A stretch of DNA of 64,000 nt, taken from positions 92,783,001 to 92,847,000 of the forward strand of contig NC_072800.1 in the NCBI RefSeq assembly GCF_028583425.1, written 5' to 3'. Every line of letters begins with the position of its first letter. Position 1 is the stretch's first letter. The DNA comes from Eublepharis macularius (Eukaryota > Chordata > Lepidosauria > Squamata > Eublepharidae). Position numbers and translations under genes: made by a program. This document shows, piece by piece, positions 12,001 to 22,322 of the stretch. The notes below the pieces were generated by a model. It did no database searches. It had not been told where the DNA came from and saw nothing but the letters and a program-made list of their open reading frames with translations.

Positions 12001-12514
12001 GTGTAAGAAATATTCTCAGTTTTAAATAGTTTTTGCAAAATATAAATAGTGCATGAAAAGCTTCGACCTTTGCCTGCTCAAAACTCCCAGAGCCTCCTAT
12101 AGTATGAATGTAGCCTGGTCTAAGGCCCATTAATCAAACAATCCACAATATCAGTCACACAGGTGCCTCCAGAAGCCCAAAAAGAGGACACAAAGCCCCC
12201 AAGTGCCTGGTACTCAAAGTGTCCAAACTGGACACTGAAAGCCGCATTTCCAAGTTTTATAGGTAAAGAAATACCCATAGTGTGCTGGTTCAGACAAAAC
12301 AGCTCATTACAGCTTGTCACAAAAGCAGGTTAGAGCTAGTGCGATGTAATGGTTAGAGCAGCATTTCTCAACCAACGCATCCCAATCCGTAAGTTGGTCA
12401 CAAAGTCTATGAAAATCAGTAACAAGCTTTTGCAGTTTTACTGATTTGTACATGTTTCTTTTTAACAAATGGGTTACTGTACCAAAACGGATGTGAACCA
12501 CTAGGATAGACTGC

Positions 12515-12690
12515 TGGGCTAAGACTGGGTCACCCTAGGCTGAAGTCCCCACATGGTCATGAAGCTCACTGGGTGATCTTGGACAAGTTACCCTATTTCT
12601 CAGCCTAACCTACTTCATAGATTCATTGTAAAAATGAATGGAGAACCACACATGGTGCCCTGAACCCCTAGAAGGGTTGTATAAAAACAC
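12515..12690 (+). repeat. tRNA-SINE, diverged
   Basis: Contains GGGTGATCTTGGACAAGTTACC, CTCAGCCTAACCTACTTCA and GGAGAACCACACATGGTGCCCTG, the core and 3' part of the same family. Confidence 0.55.
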
Positions 12691-13114
12691 AGATAGAGAG
12701 ATCTAATAACATAGCCAAACTCAAAGCCCATGAAGCTAGGGTACCCCCCCCATTCACCCACACAGTAGCAAATTATGGTTTGCTGTAGCATCTCAATCAC
12801 ACCTTGGTAATCGCCCAATGAAAAGCTTCCAGCATATTCAAGATAAAAAGAACAACATTCCTCATGCAATTTACAAAAAAAGTTAAGAGATGGACAATAG
12901 CTTCTGATGAGTTAATCATAGCAACACGCGTTGACAATTAACTCCTCCAGACATCATACAATGGAGATATAGCACAGTTATTTCTTGTATCCTTTCAGGA
13001 TTTTGATGGGCTATTTCTTAGCAGTCTAGCTGCGGCTCAGGATGGACAATGAAGGACAATGATGGTATATCTACCTGATTAAGATCAAGATAATCCAAAG
13101 TATGGTATTCCTCA

Positions 13115-13496
13115 TGACTATGCATGGATGTGAAAACTTGGACGGTGAAGAAAGCTGACAGGAAGGAAATTGATTCATTTGAAATGTGGTGCTGGAGGGC
13201 AGTTCTGCAGATACCATGGACAGCCAAAAAGACAGATAAGTGGGTTCTAGATCAAATCAAGCCTGAATTCTCCCTAGAAGCTAAAATGACAAAACTGAGG
13301 CTATCGTACTTTGGTCACGTCATGAGAAGGCAAGGTTCTCTGGAAAAGTTAGGCAGTAAGAAAAGTCCTAAAACGAGATAGCTTGACTCAATAAAAGAAG
13401 CCACGTTCTCCGTTTGCAGGATCTGAGCAAGTCTGTTAATGATAGGACGTTTCAGAGGCCTTTCCTTCATAGGGTCGCCATAGGTCGGAGGCAACC
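13115..13496 (+). mobile_element. Bov-B (RTE) LINE 3' end
   Basis: The frame 13124-13381 encodes FEMWCWRAVLQIPWTAKKTD then LSYFGHVMRRQGSLEK, hallmark C-terminal sequence of Bov-B reverse transcriptase. It continues into the Bov-B end (AAAACGAGATAGCTTGACTC, GGGTCGCCATAGGTCGGAGGC). 5' truncated and dead. Bov-B supplies the enzymes for the Sauria-type SINEs in this window. Confidence 0.93.
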
Positions 13497-13745
13497 TACC
13501 TGAAACTTGGCTTTAAAAAGAACATATTATAAATACCTCGAGGCTGGCAAACAGCTATCGAGACACTAACAGCTGAAGAGAACCTCCATGCATCAGGACA
13601 GCCTACCTTCCACTGAGGACGGACAATGGAGGAGACTACCTACCTACCTGAAACGTGACTTTAAAAGGAGCATATTATATAAACCCCTGGAGGCTGGCAA
13701 CAGCTGAAAAGAACCTCCATGCACCAGTGCAGTCTACCTTCCAAC
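13497..13745 (+). repeat. Direct duplication (about 150-bp period) beside CCDC12 exon 1
   Basis: The block CTACCTGAAACTTGGCTTTA ... GAACCTCCATGCATC ... CTACCTTCC (13497-13612) recurs at 13646-13742 with about 85% similarity by eye. The second copy ends about 45 bp before the CpG island. Confidence 0.75.
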
Positions 13746-13969
13746 AAGCTGGACAGAACCTCCACGAGAGAGTCAGAGAAGGGAGAGCGTAGAGGGAGCG
13801 AGTTTTTTCCCACAAGCCTTTGCGCGCGCCTCTCTACAGGAGAAGCTTCAGCGACGGCGGGAAAGCGGCGCGAACAGGCCCTGAGGGAGCCCGCCCCACC
13901 CGCGGGGCCCTCCCTCGCCCCGGCCAGCCCCCTCGGCCCACCCGTGGCGGCCCCGCTCCCGCCACCGAC

Positions 13970-14065
13970 CTGCCTGGCGGCTGTGCCGGTGCGCTCCCGC
14001 AGGGCCTTCAGCCGCTCCTTCCGCCTCAGCGCCTCCTCCTGCAGGCCACCCGGCGCCGCCGCCAT
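13970..14065 (-). CDS. CCDC12: CCDC12 coding exon 1 (5' partial gene)
   Basis: First coding exon of a coiled-coil, cwf18-family protein that in other eukaryotes is part of the activated spliceosome in the nucleus. The minus-strand ATG at 14065-14063 opens 32 codons. Residues 9-27 contain EEALRRKERLKALRERTG, which matches my memory of the N-terminus of vertebrate CCDC12 almost residue for residue. The exon ends with CAG at 13970 followed by a good donor (GTCGGT) at 13969, leaving phase 0; 32 codons is also the length I expect before the junction in human. The reading frame continues past the donor only as GC-rich intron. The start lies in a strong AAGATGG context inside a CpG island. No later CCDC12 exon was found in 1-13969, so the intron is at least that long. 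NBEAL2 lies head-to-head 12.9 kb away, as in mammals. Identification is firm; the exact donor is inferred. Confidence 0.9.
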
Positions 14066-14070
14066 CTTGG
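14058..14070 (-). promoter_or_regulatory. YY1-type motif over the CCDC12 start codon
   Basis: On the minus strand the bases CCAAGATGGCGGC match the YY1 core AAGATGGCGGC exactly and include the ATG. YY1 sites in this position relative to short 5' UTRs are common in housekeeping genes, so the transcription start is probably only tens of bases upstream. Confidence 0.7.
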
Positions 14071-14077
14071 CGCATCC

Positions 14078-14089
14078 TGCGCAGGCGCA
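14078..14089 (-). promoter_or_regulatory. NRF1-like palindrome
   Basis: TGCGCAGGCGCA differs by one base from the NRF1 consensus YGCGCAYGCGCR. It lies 13 bp upstream of the CCDC12 ATG in the CpG island. Confidence 0.55.
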
Positions 14090-14130
14090 CGGCCGCCGAG
14101 CGAGAGGGGCGGCGAGCAGAGCGCCGAGAG

Positions 14131-14140
14131 GATCGATTGG
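14131..14140 (-). promoter_or_regulatory. CCAAT box
   Basis: Minus-strand CCAATCGATC, about 70 bp upstream of the CCDC12 ATG, fits an NF-Y-type CCAAT box at usual promoter spacing. Confidence 0.5.
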
Positions 14141-14276
14141 ACTGGGGTTTTCTTCTAACTGTGCCCCATCAAAGTCCTTTTCTCATCCGATTCATAAAAG
14201 AGACTTTTGCTTGGGGGGGGCTGTTAGTCAGTAGTAGCATTCTTATTATATTTGTGCTGTGAATGTCCTAGCTATT

Positions 14277-14302
14277 ATTTATTTATTTATTTATTTATTT
14301 AT
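14277..14302 (+). repeat. (TTTA)n
   Basis: Simple repeat, the tail region of an L2-type element into which the foldback inserted. Confidence 0.9.
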
Positions 14303-14596
14303 AGTAAAGAGCCCAGTGGCACCTTTAAGACTAACCATCTTTTATTGTAGTATAAGCTTTCAAGAGCCACAGCTCTCTTTGTCAGATGCATCTGAAGAAG
14401 AGAGCTGTGGTTCTCGAAAGCTGATGATGCATCTGACGAAGAGAGCTGTGGTTCTTGAAAGCTGAGGATGCATCTGATAAAGAGAGCTGTGGCTCTCGAA
14501 AGCTTATGCTACAATAAAGTTGGTTAGTCTTAAAGGTGCTACTGGTCTCTTTACTATTTTACTACTACAGACTACCACAGCTAACTCCTCTGGATT
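14303..14596 (+). repeat. Foldback-A element with 41-bp internal array
   Basis: Short end AGTAAAGAGCCCAGTGGC at left, long end CTACAGACTACCACAGCTAACTCC at right. The right arm holds ATGCATCTGA units at 14386, 14427 and 14468, exactly 41 bp apart. A 13-bp TTTA-type repeat (14290-14302 and 14594-14606) flanks it; being low complexity it is weak evidence of target duplication. Confidence 0.9.
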
Positions 14597-14597
14597 T

Positions 14598-14690
14598 ATT
14601 TATTTATGACATTCATAGTCCACTTGTCTCACTGAGAATCAATGAGGATTACACAGTATGAGATAAGTACAGTCAGTATCAAGGGCTATG
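14598..14690 (-). mobile_element. L2/CR1-type LINE 3' tail
   Basis: CATTCATAGTCCACTTGTCTCACTGAG and GTACAGTCAGTATCAAGG match the 3' end of the LINE subfamily at 20826. Confidence 0.65.
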
Positions 14691-14782
14691 CTACAACAGC
14701 TTTCATAATAACTGTATTTATATACCACTCTTCTAAACAGATTAGTGTCCACTCAGAGCAGTGGACAAAGTCAGTGTTACTG

Positions 14783-15006
14783 TAGTACAGAGGTTAAGTG
14801 GTTCGGCTGGGAATCAGCACTCTACTGGTTTGAATCCCACTACTGCCATGAGCTCAGTTGGTAGCCTTGGATCAGCCACTCCTCTCAGCCCCAGTTCCCC
14901 AGCTCTATTGTGGGGATAATAATAACACTAACTTGTTCACTGCTCTGGGTGAGGCACTAATCTGTCTAGAAGAGTATATATAAGCGCAGTTGTTATTGTT
15001 GTTGCT
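14783..15006 (+). repeat. tRNA-SINE with L2-like end
   Basis: AGAGGTTAAGTGGTTCGGCTGG, TTTGAATCCCACTACTGCC, then TGCTCTGGGTGAGGCACTAATC, TATATATAAGCGC and GTT repeats. Same subfamily as 62808. Confidence 0.75.
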
Positions 15007-15174
15007 ATTAATACAGCTGGGGAGCTGGGACTGAGAAGAACAGCTTACTCAAGGCTAAGTAAGTTGGCAGCTGACTGCTGATTCAGAGCCACACTGCTAG
15101 ATGAAACAAAATCCGTCCATGGCTATTAGCCCCAGTGTTTAAATAAAACCTCCATTTTCAGAGAGAGTGTATCT

Positions 15175-15315
15175 CTGAATACCAGTGATGGGGCAGGGCA
15201 ACAACCCTGTAGGCTTCCCGCTGTGGGTGTCTGGCATTGTGGGAAGCAGAATGTTAGGCTAGATGAACCATTCATCTAGTTGAGTATGGCTGTTCTTACG
15301 CTCACCAGTGGGTCT
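15175..15315 (+). mobile_element. CR1 3' end fragment
   Basis: GGTGTCTGGCATTGTGGG, ATGTTAGGCTAGATGAACCATT and TATGGCTGTTCTTACG match CR1 3' tails that end in TTCTTA-type repeats. Confidence 0.55.
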
Positions 15316-15414
15316 AAGCATGCACAGGAACGGAGACTAACAGGCAAGTAATGAAAAAAACAGAAGCCCCTGCCCCTCCTTTACCCCTTGCTGTCCTTTC
15401 TCACAAAACCAGAG

Positions 15415-15610
15415 TTCAGTGGCAGTATCCACTGCCAATAAAAAGGCCCGGATTCAATCCGTGGTGTCTCTAATGAAGAGACCTCAGATAGGCAGCAGCT
15501 GTTAGAAAAGGCTTCCCTTTGCCTGAAACCCTGGAGCGGCATTGCCAGTTGGAGTGGGCAGTAATGGGTCAGTAGTCCAGCTCTGTATAATGCAGCTAAA
15601 AATGCTTGCA
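15415..15610 (+). repeat. tRNA-SINE, diverged
   Basis: TTCAATCCGTGG in the head, CCTGAAACCCTGGAGCGGCATTGCCAGTTGGAGT in the body and CAGCTCTGTATAATGCAGC at the end match the SINE at 3868 and 41943. Confidence 0.6.
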
Positions 15611-15879
15611 TGATAGCATAGTGCGCATGAATGTGCATTGCGCAGCCTTCATGGAGCACACGTGGAAGATGTTTTAATGCATGCGGGGCACATGCTATGA
15701 CTGCGCTCATGAGCACGCTGACAGCTGAACAAGGGGATTTCTCTTGAATTCACACCCTCCAATATGATGCATTAGCTAAGGAATAGGGTGGGGTCAAATT
15801 TTCAGCATCTGTCCAAGTACTCTGAAGCCCTATGATAGCTTATGCTATCAAAAATTTAGAAATGTCAGAAACAAAAGAT

Positions 15880-16050
15880 AATAATAACATAATAACAACA
15901 TCCGATTTATATACCGCCCTTCAGGACAACTTAACACCCACTCAGAGCGGTTTACAAAGTATGCCATTATTATCCCCACAACAAAACACCCTGTGAGGTC
16001 GGTGGGGCTGAGAGAGCTCTAGAGAGCTGTGACTAGCCCTGTGAAAATGT
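15880..16050 (-). repeat. MIR-like tRNA SINE fragment
   Basis: ATTTATATACCGCCCTTCAGGAC and CACTCAGAGCGGTTTACAAAG, then CACCCTGTGAGGTCGGTGGGGC: reverse of the SINE at 11607, without its tRNA head. Confidence 0.8.
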
Positions 16051-16094
16051 AGTAAAAATCTTTTTTTAAAAGGCACCATCCAGGTGAAATTAAG

Positions 16095-16400
16095 CACTTT
16101 ACTATGCCATCCTAGGAAGAGTTACCCCTTCTAAGTCATTGACTTCAACGGACCCTTAGAAGGGTGTAACTTTGCATAGGATGCACGCTGTTTTGCGCTA
16201 TTCATTTCAACGGTTAAGTTAACAATGTTTGAGATTGCATGGTTAAGCCCTTGACCAAATCTCTTTCATTGAGGTAAATGGAAATTTGACATGATCATGT
16301 GTTAACTTTTTAGTCAGCGCTATGTATTATGCCTGCAATCCTAAGAACGCTTTCCGGGGACTAAGCCCTACTGAATATACGGGTCTTACTTCTGAGTATA
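16095..16400. repeat. Short palindromic CCTAGGA-type elements
   Basis: GCCATCCTAGGAAGAGTTACCCCTTCTAAG at 16103 is answered by CTTAGAAGGGTGTAACTTTGCATAGGATGC near 16152. A second degraded member starts at CTGCAATCCTAAG near 16333. Same type as 23105-23310. Confidence 0.6.
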
Positions 16401-17590
16401 CCTATTTAAGAATGTTCTCTACTTTAATATTGCATTCTGCAGCAGAACAATGAAAATTATAGGTATCGGATTCCTAAATAACTAATGACCAGCTAAATTT
16501 GTCACTTCCTGAATGAACTTAACAATAATCTATACATTTCTGAACAACATGAAAGATTCTAATCAGATTGCAAATGCCCATTTCTATACTTTGCACAAAG
16601 AGGTCAGTTCAGTAAATCTAGAGGGGCTCAGAACTTCTTTAACCATTGCTGAATTGAGGACAATTTTCATTTTCTTTTCTATGCCAGTAATATTCTTGCT
16701 GTTGTCAGCAGTTTAGAAATACACTCAATGTCATTTTTTATTCAGTTTCTTTGGGGATCAATAAGCACTCTTACTCCTGCCGTTTTAAAAATTATAGTCA
16801 ATCACCAACATGTGAAATGTTCTGATAGGTGAAAAGGTCTGTTTTGTACATAATAGATTCTCCCCCCCCCCCCAATTTTCAGTGATTAGACAAATACAAG
16901 CTTTGTTATTTGGCATCTGAAAAGAGAAATTTAATGTCCCATACTAGATACAGTCCACAATAGTTGAGATTTGCTTAAATTCAGTATTTGGCCAAACACA
17001 CAATTCAACACTCGACATTAATCAGATTGTGACTTTGTTCCATTTTTCTGGTTCAGCACCACAAGGAAAGATCTTGCAAGCCAGCCCTGATGTTGCTGGC
17101 TTCTTCATCCAGATGTTTGCATTTTAAATTATTTAAGAAGCCACTGTAGGAAGGAGACATCAAAGCAAACAGACAGGCGCAGCGATGTCAGCGGCGCGAA
17201 CCAGCATAATGAGGTGTTGGACAAAGGAATCCACAACTCTGGGTTATGTTGAGAAAGATGAAGGACAGAGATGAATGCTTCTCCCGCGAATAAATTACTC
17301 AACCTTTCAAAGGTTATTTCAGAGAGAGTCTGAAAGATGAGACGTGTATGAATATGAAAACGCGCCCTTGCAAACAGGACTTGTGTTGCCTTATAATAGA
17401 AGAGACTGATTGCAGAGACACTTCGCCAAAAAGATGATTAATGCGTGTGTGATTTATGCAACTGATCTTGCTTCTTTCAATGCAAGAGAAGGTTTTTCTT
17501 CCAGTTGTTTAGAAGGTTAGAAGTTTTGGAAGAGTTAAGATATTCCAGAAGGACTTTTCCAGCAGTGCTGGTTTATTGCAACTTCAGGGG
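16401..17590. other. Unique intergenic DNA
   Basis: No repeat or coding match. A poly-C run lies at 16862-16873. Confidence 0.4.
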
Positions 17591-17596
17591 TGGCCC

Positions 17597-17852
17597 CAGG
17601 GCTTTTTTTCTGGGAAAAGAGGTGGTGGGACTCAGTGGGTTGCCAGCACAAGGGGCAACTCTTGGTGGGAGCTGGTGCCCCTGGTACCACATGTGTGTGC
17701 ACAAAGTGCACACACGCTCCCAGGACCGCACAATGATGTCACTTTGTGTCAGCTGGAACATGAGGGGAGTTTTTAAAAGTTTAAATCACCCTTGGAGGAA
17801 ATGGTCACATGGCTGATGACCCCACCCCTGATGTCCAGACAGAGGGGAGTTT
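17597..17852 (-). mobile_element. hAT-like element, one end missing
   Basis: Terminal CAGGGCTTTTTTTCTGGGAAAAG matches the right end of the complete copy at 31539 in reverse. Internal blocks (GTTGCCAGCACA, ATGATGTCACTTTGTGTCAGCTGGAAC, GGTCACATGG) also match. It stops abruptly at GGGAGTTT and joins a foldback-A arm. Confidence 0.8.
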
Positions 17853-17950
17853 AGATGCATCTGACAAAGAGAGCTGTGGTTCTTGAAAGCTTATGCTACA
17901 GTAAAGTTGGTTAGTCTTAAAGGTGCTACTGGACTCTTTACTATTTTGCT
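17853..17950 (+). repeat. Foldback-A half (one arm)
   Basis: AGATGCATCTGACAAAGAGAGC to TGCTACTGGACTCTTTACT: only the right arm, starting exactly at the hairpin apex. Confidence 0.85.
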
Positions 17951-17954
17951 TTCT

Positions 17955-18065
17955 TACTAAGACTCAAAGTGTGAGATTAGCACAGTCAATATCAAGGAGA
18001 TTTCAATAAACAATGCCATATAGAGTAAATAAATGCAAGTTTACAAAGACCTCCTGTTATGCAAA
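17955..18065 (-). mobile_element. L2/CR1 LINE fragment
   Basis: GACTCAAAGTGTGAGATTAGCACAGTC and TTTCAATAAACAATGCCATA match the LINE at 31390 and 20826. Confidence 0.7.
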
Positions 18066-18659
18066 GCTATGCCATTAAGCATCCCAGATTTGTAACCATC
18101 TGACACACACCTCTGCCCCATACAGGTGTCCAAAAGCACATACATTCCTTGGGCGTAGAGGTAAGCAGAATCATGCCTGTACAAATATAGGGCTGATTCA
18201 GCAGGTTGCTTGGAGATCTGGGGGCAGAACAAGGAGGGCCAATTCCTGCCCCTTCCACTATTCTGCACTCCGAAAGCCTGCCCAGAGATGGGGTGACTTT
18301 CACACCTGCTTGCAGAATTTTATAACTGTGCTGCACTCGGTGTAGGTCTTCAAAGCAGCAAGAGAGAAAAGGGTAGCGACCGAATAACCCCACAGCCATC
18401 AAGATTCACAGCATGAGAAAATTCAAAACATACGCTCTCCAATATATTTATGCAATTTCAGCAGCAACAGATTGAGATGACAGATTAAGGGATCTTAAAC
18501 CTCTGGAAGGCCCAAATGTATTGGTTTGCATCGCGTCCAAAACAAAAGGGCAAGAACTTTGACATCTTTCAGGCATTTGTAGTATAGGCCCAGGTGCATT
18601 TCAGTCATAAAATAAACAGAGGTCTCCGGATACCTTAAATGCTAAAATTTTATTCCAGC

Positions 18660-18886
18660 AAGATAGTTTTGGGTGGGTAGCCCAAAACTAATAAAAGAGC
18701 AAGATTCAGACGAAGTATCACCTTAATGACCAACTAGATTTCCAGGGTCTGAGCTTTCGAGAGGCAAAAAACCTCTTTGTATTCTGCCTCCCTTCTTCGC
18801 AACACCCTTCCCGCTTTCAGGGCTCAGGGATCTCCATTCCTGCTTCGTTTCAGGCACGTACGTGTATTGGTCTGTAGCAAAAACAA
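18660..18886 (-). repeat. Foldback-B fragments
   Basis: GGGTGGGTAGCC, GAGCAAGATTCAGA and ATCACCTTAATGACCAACTAG make the arm; TTTCAGGCACGTACGTGTATTGG at 18850 is a second long end. The DNA between (CTGCCTCCCTTCTTCGCAAC) recurs at 19405, so this is a compound form. Confidence 0.65.
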
Positions 18887-19312
18887 ATCAGCTGAGTAGT
18901 TGGGTTAGAACGGGTTGGAAATTGCTGAGCAGTCGGGTTAGAACGGATAAAAGGAAGTACTTCTTCACCCAAAGGGTGATTAACACATGGAATTCACTGC
19001 CTCAGGAAGTGGTGGCAGCTTCAAGCACAGACAGCTTCAAGAGGGGATTGGATAAACATATGGAGCAGAGGTCCATCCGTGGCTCTTAGCCACAAGGTGC
19101 AGATGGAGCTCTCTGCCTAGGGCAGTGAGGCTCTGTATTCTTGGTGTTTGGGGGGGCAATCAGTGGGAGGGCTTCTAGTGTCCCTTCCCCACTGGCAGAC
19201 CCTCTGAGGACACCTGGGTTTTTGGCCACTGTGTGACACAGAGTGTTGGACTGGAGGGGCTGTTTGCCTGATCCAACATGGCTTCTCTTATGTTCTTACA
19301 TTCTTAAAAGAG
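18887..19312 (+). mobile_element. CR1 LINE 3' end with RT C-terminus
   Basis: The frame at 18930-19089 encodes RTDKRKYFFTQRVINTWNSL then PQEVVAASSTDSFKRGLDKH, the classic CR1 C-terminus. The 3' UTR follows and ends in TTGGACTGGAGG, CTGATCCAACATGGCTTCTC and TTCTTA repeats. 5' truncated. Confidence 0.9.
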
Positions 19313-19700
19313 CACGATATGGGTTCAGTAGCACCTTAAAGACCCAAATAAATTCCCAGTGTGTGGGCTTTTGAGAGTTAAAACTCTTCTCATTGCATCT
19401 TTGCATTCTGCCTTCCTTCTTTGCAATACTCTTCCTACTGTCTCTATTCTTACTCCGTTTCAGGTGGGTAGCCCTATTATTGGCATATAGTAGAAAAGCA
19501 ATATTTGGGTCCAGTAGCGCCTTAAAGACCAACTAGATTTCCAGGGCATGAGCTTCAAGAGTCAAAGCTCTCCTTATCTGATGCGGATTGTATTCCCCTC
19601 CTGGTATCTGACAAAGGGAGCTTTGACCCTCGAAAGCTCATACCTTGGAAATCCCGTTGGTCTTTAAAGTGCTACTGGATCCGAATTTTATTTTAGCAGA
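19313..19700 (+). repeat. Foldback-B compound
   Basis: A partial arm (19320-19385), a CTGCCTTCCTTCTTTGCAATAC linker, then a long end at 19463 (TCAGGTGGGTAGCC) and a full hairpin with arms meeting near 19600 and ending TGCTACTGGATCCGAATTTT. Confidence 0.75.
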
Positions 19701-19760
19701 CGCTTTTGCGGAATGGAACCCTCTTCTTCCAATGCTACGAGGGGATAGCAGCTGAACAAG

Positions 19761-19981
19761 ATCCAGATGAGTTAGCCGTGTTAGTCTGTAGTTGCAAAAT
19801 AGTAAAATGTGCAGTAGCCTCTTTTAAGAGTAACCAACTTTATTGCGGCATAAGCTTTTGAGAACCACAGGTCTCTTTGTCAGATGCATAATACAGATGA
19901 TGAAGAGAGCGGTGGTTCTTGAAAGCTTATGTCTCAATAAAGTTGGTTAGTCTTAAAGGTGCTACTGGACTCTTTACCATC
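19761..19981 (-). repeat. Foldback-A element with target duplication
   Basis: Long end CAGATGAGTTAGCCGTGTTAG at left; short end ACTCTTTAC at right. TGAACAAG at 19753-19760 is repeated at 19982-19989 (CTGAACAAG on both sides, 9 bp). A complete insertion. Confidence 0.9.
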
Positions 19982-20325
19982 TGAACAAGGGAGCTCTAGT
20001 CAATGAAAGCTTTCATGGGAATTTAAGGTTCCCCAAGACCCTAGTTTATTTTTGCTGCAGTCACCTAACATGGCAGCCCCTCTGGTTTCAGGAATTTACA
20101 ACTATTATAGTATGTCACACAGGTTTTTCTTTTTGTTTATCGGCACTGTTTTCAATCTGTAAGCCTACTCCTCCTGATACATTGTTTACTTAATATTTTA
20201 TGCAGTTTGATTTAAACATTTGTTCTGTCGTCTGCCCTGAAAGAAAGGCAAGCCTTAAAGGTAGTAAACAAAAATAAAATATTTGGAACACACGAGTCTC
20301 CCAGGACATCTTAATATTTCCGGTG

Positions 20326-20410
20326 CGGTAGCGCTGTTAGTCTGTTGTTGCAGTAGAACAAAACAGGAGAACTTGTGGCACTTTATAGACTCACAAGTTT
20401 TGCGTCTAGT
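20326..20410 (-). repeat. Foldback-type end fragment
   Basis: GGTAGCGCTGTTAGTCTGTTG, then GAGAACTTGTGGCACTTTATAGAC: a related subfamily, one arm only. Confidence 0.6.
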
Positions 20411-20825
20411 CTAGGCTTTCATGGATACAAACAATCCCACTTGCTATGCTTATCTGATTAAGATCTCCCACCCCCGGGCTGTCTCAGTATCTATGCTGAG
20501 TGCATAGATTGTTCTTGGTTTTCACTGAAATGTGGATTAAAGTAGATCTATGGGTTCTGTTAGAGAAGCAAAGCACAGCTCTTAAAACAAAGGAAGAAGA
20601 GCGGACAGTCAAGTTTAACTTAAGGTCGAAAGTTGATAGCCTTACATAGTATGGGGCTGGTTCCTCTTCTTCCTGCTTTTATTTTTGTTCCATGTAAGTT
20701 ACTGTGCATCTTTAGCAATCAAAGGGAGCCTTGTGGCACCTTAATCCCTAATGTCACACACGTTAATTAACTCATACCCACTGGAAAGTCTGCCGGGAAG
20801 ATGGAAAGTCTTTAAGGTACCACAA

Positions 20826-21736
20826 GACCTCATTCATTCATTCATTTCATTTATAGTCCGCCTTTCTCACTGAGACTCAAGGCAGATTACATAGTGTGAG
20901 ATTAGTACAATCAGTATCAAGTACATTTCAGTACAGCGTCAAGGACATTTCCATAAACAACAGGATTTTACAAAGACGTAGCATTAGCAAGGATCCAATG
21001 CAAAGCTGAAGAATTTCTGAATCAGTTCTAGGACTGACATTACACAACATGAAGCATGGTAGGATATAGGAGTACATATTCAAAGCAACAGATAATATGC
21101 AAGGCAACGTAGCGGTGAAGCCTATGGTCCGTAACTCATTAGCGACGCATCTGAGGCCCCCTCCCCACAATATAGCCCTCCTATCTGAATAAAAAGCCTT
21201 TTTGAATCATTTGGTTTTGCATTGTTTGTGGAAAGCCAGGAGAGTGGGGGCTCTCCCGATCTCCTCAGGCAGGCCGTTCCCCAGGGTAGGGGCCACCACA
21301 GAGAAAGCCCATGTGCGGGCTGCTGTTGATTTCACCCATGTGCAGGCTGGCACCTGCAGGAGACCCTGTTCGGATGAGCGAAGCTGCTGTGGAGGGAGGT
21401 AGTCCTGTAGGTATGCTGGGCTAAGGCCATGAAGAGCTTTGTATGTAATAACCAATACCTTGAATTGAGCACAGCTTGGCTCTCCATTACAGCTGCAAGG
21501 CTAGGATGCCTACATTTCCCATCAAAACTTGAGGGAAGCTGACAAGTGTCCAACCTGTGTCAGGCATCACTTGTAGCTTGGCTAGGATGTAGGATGGGAG
21601 TGATGTTCATGCTCCTGCTCGCTTCTGCTAACAGTTGAGCTGCAGCATTTTGCATCAATTGGAGCCTCCTAGTTAACTTAGACGGGAGACCAATGTATAG
21701 TGCATTGCAATAGTCAAGTTTTTTTTTACTGCAACA
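20826..21736 (-). mobile_element. L2/CR1 LINE 3' region, interrupted
   Basis: Starts with CATT repeats and AGTCCGCCTTTCTCACTGAGAC (reverse 3' tail). Minus-strand coding remnants read TYKALHGLSPAYLQDYLPP then AFSVVAPTLGNGLPEEIG and, beyond an insertion, LDYCNALYIGLPSKL and RRLQLMQNAAAQLL, the C-terminal half of the reverse-transcriptase protein. A palindrome-C arm is inserted at 21473-21583. Stops and shifts make it inactive. Confidence 0.9.
21473..21583 (+). repeat. Palindrome-C, single arm, inside the L2 copy
   Basis: From GCTTGGCTCTCCATTACAGC to CATCACTTGTAGCTTGGCT; matches the right arm of the complete hairpin at 34859. Confidence 0.85.
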
Positions 21737-22009
21737 AGACTGAAATACCAAGCATGTCTATTCAGAACCCACCTTTGTCTACTCAGCAGGGCTTACTCTA
21801 AGGAAAGGCTTCATAGGGTTGCATTATAACACAACAACCTCTGTGGAATTATGCATATTTAAGTCAAGGCTAGCTTCCCCACCTGACTGCTTAATTCATC
21901 CGTTTTTTAAGTACATATTGAAATTCTCAACAAATTGTTTTTCATGGACTTTCATGGACTTTCTGTACGCAAAAGAGGTCAGAGCTGATGATCTGTGGAT
22001 CTGAAAATT

Positions 22010-22280
22010 AGAGTTATGAGGTTGGCAATAAATGATAGGCTGAAGTATGGGGGATAAAAATGCAGATACCTTCGCAGTAAAGTCGAAGTTATATGTTTAG
22101 TTTAGATATGGGTAATACGGAAGAGTTATTGATTAAGTAACGAGCTTAAAGAAATTCTGTAAAATGTCCAGATGGTATGTCTCCCTCTATGTTTTCATGT
22201 ATTCGTTTGTTTTTTGTTTCTATGTTTTTGTTTCTCTATGTGAACTTTTGTTTGTCGTTTGTTGCAATAAAAAAAAATTG
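22010..22280 (+). mobile_element. L1-like LINE 3' UTR (tentative)
   Basis: T-rich sequence with repeated TTTTTGTTTC/TATGTTTTTGTTTCTC and GTTGCAATAAAAAAAAATTG, resembling the 3' end and polyadenylation signal of vertebrate L1 copies. No coding part seen. Confidence 0.4.
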
Positions 22281-22322
22281 CTTTTCAGAGATACTAAAGT
22301 GTGAATTAACACAAAAGCTACA

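Larger units (their letters stand above)
1..13969 (-). other. CCDC12: CCDC12 intron 1 (incomplete)
   Basis: Bases running leftward from the exon 1 donor. I searched the minus strand for the later CCDC12 segments I remember (the RLRNYVPEDED-like and RKPDWDL-like stretches) and did not find them. The block is a mixture of repeats listed separately and unique DNA. Confidence 0.7.
13790..14150 (-). promoter_or_regulatory. CCDC12: CCDC12 CpG-island promoter
   Basis: A GC- and CpG-dense block in an otherwise ordinary background spans exon 1, the first bases of the intron and about 85 bp upstream of the ATG. No TATA box is visible. YY1-like, NRF1-like and CCAAT motifs are listed separately, and a GC-box-like GGGGCGG sits near 14105. 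This is a typical housekeeping promoter for a spliceosome gene. The transcription start is not defined. Confidence 0.8.

Noticed and set aside
13719..14234. 171-codon plus-strand open frame over the CCDC12 CpG island
   Set aside because: It is the opposite strand of CCDC12 exon 1 and GC-rich flank; composition artefact.
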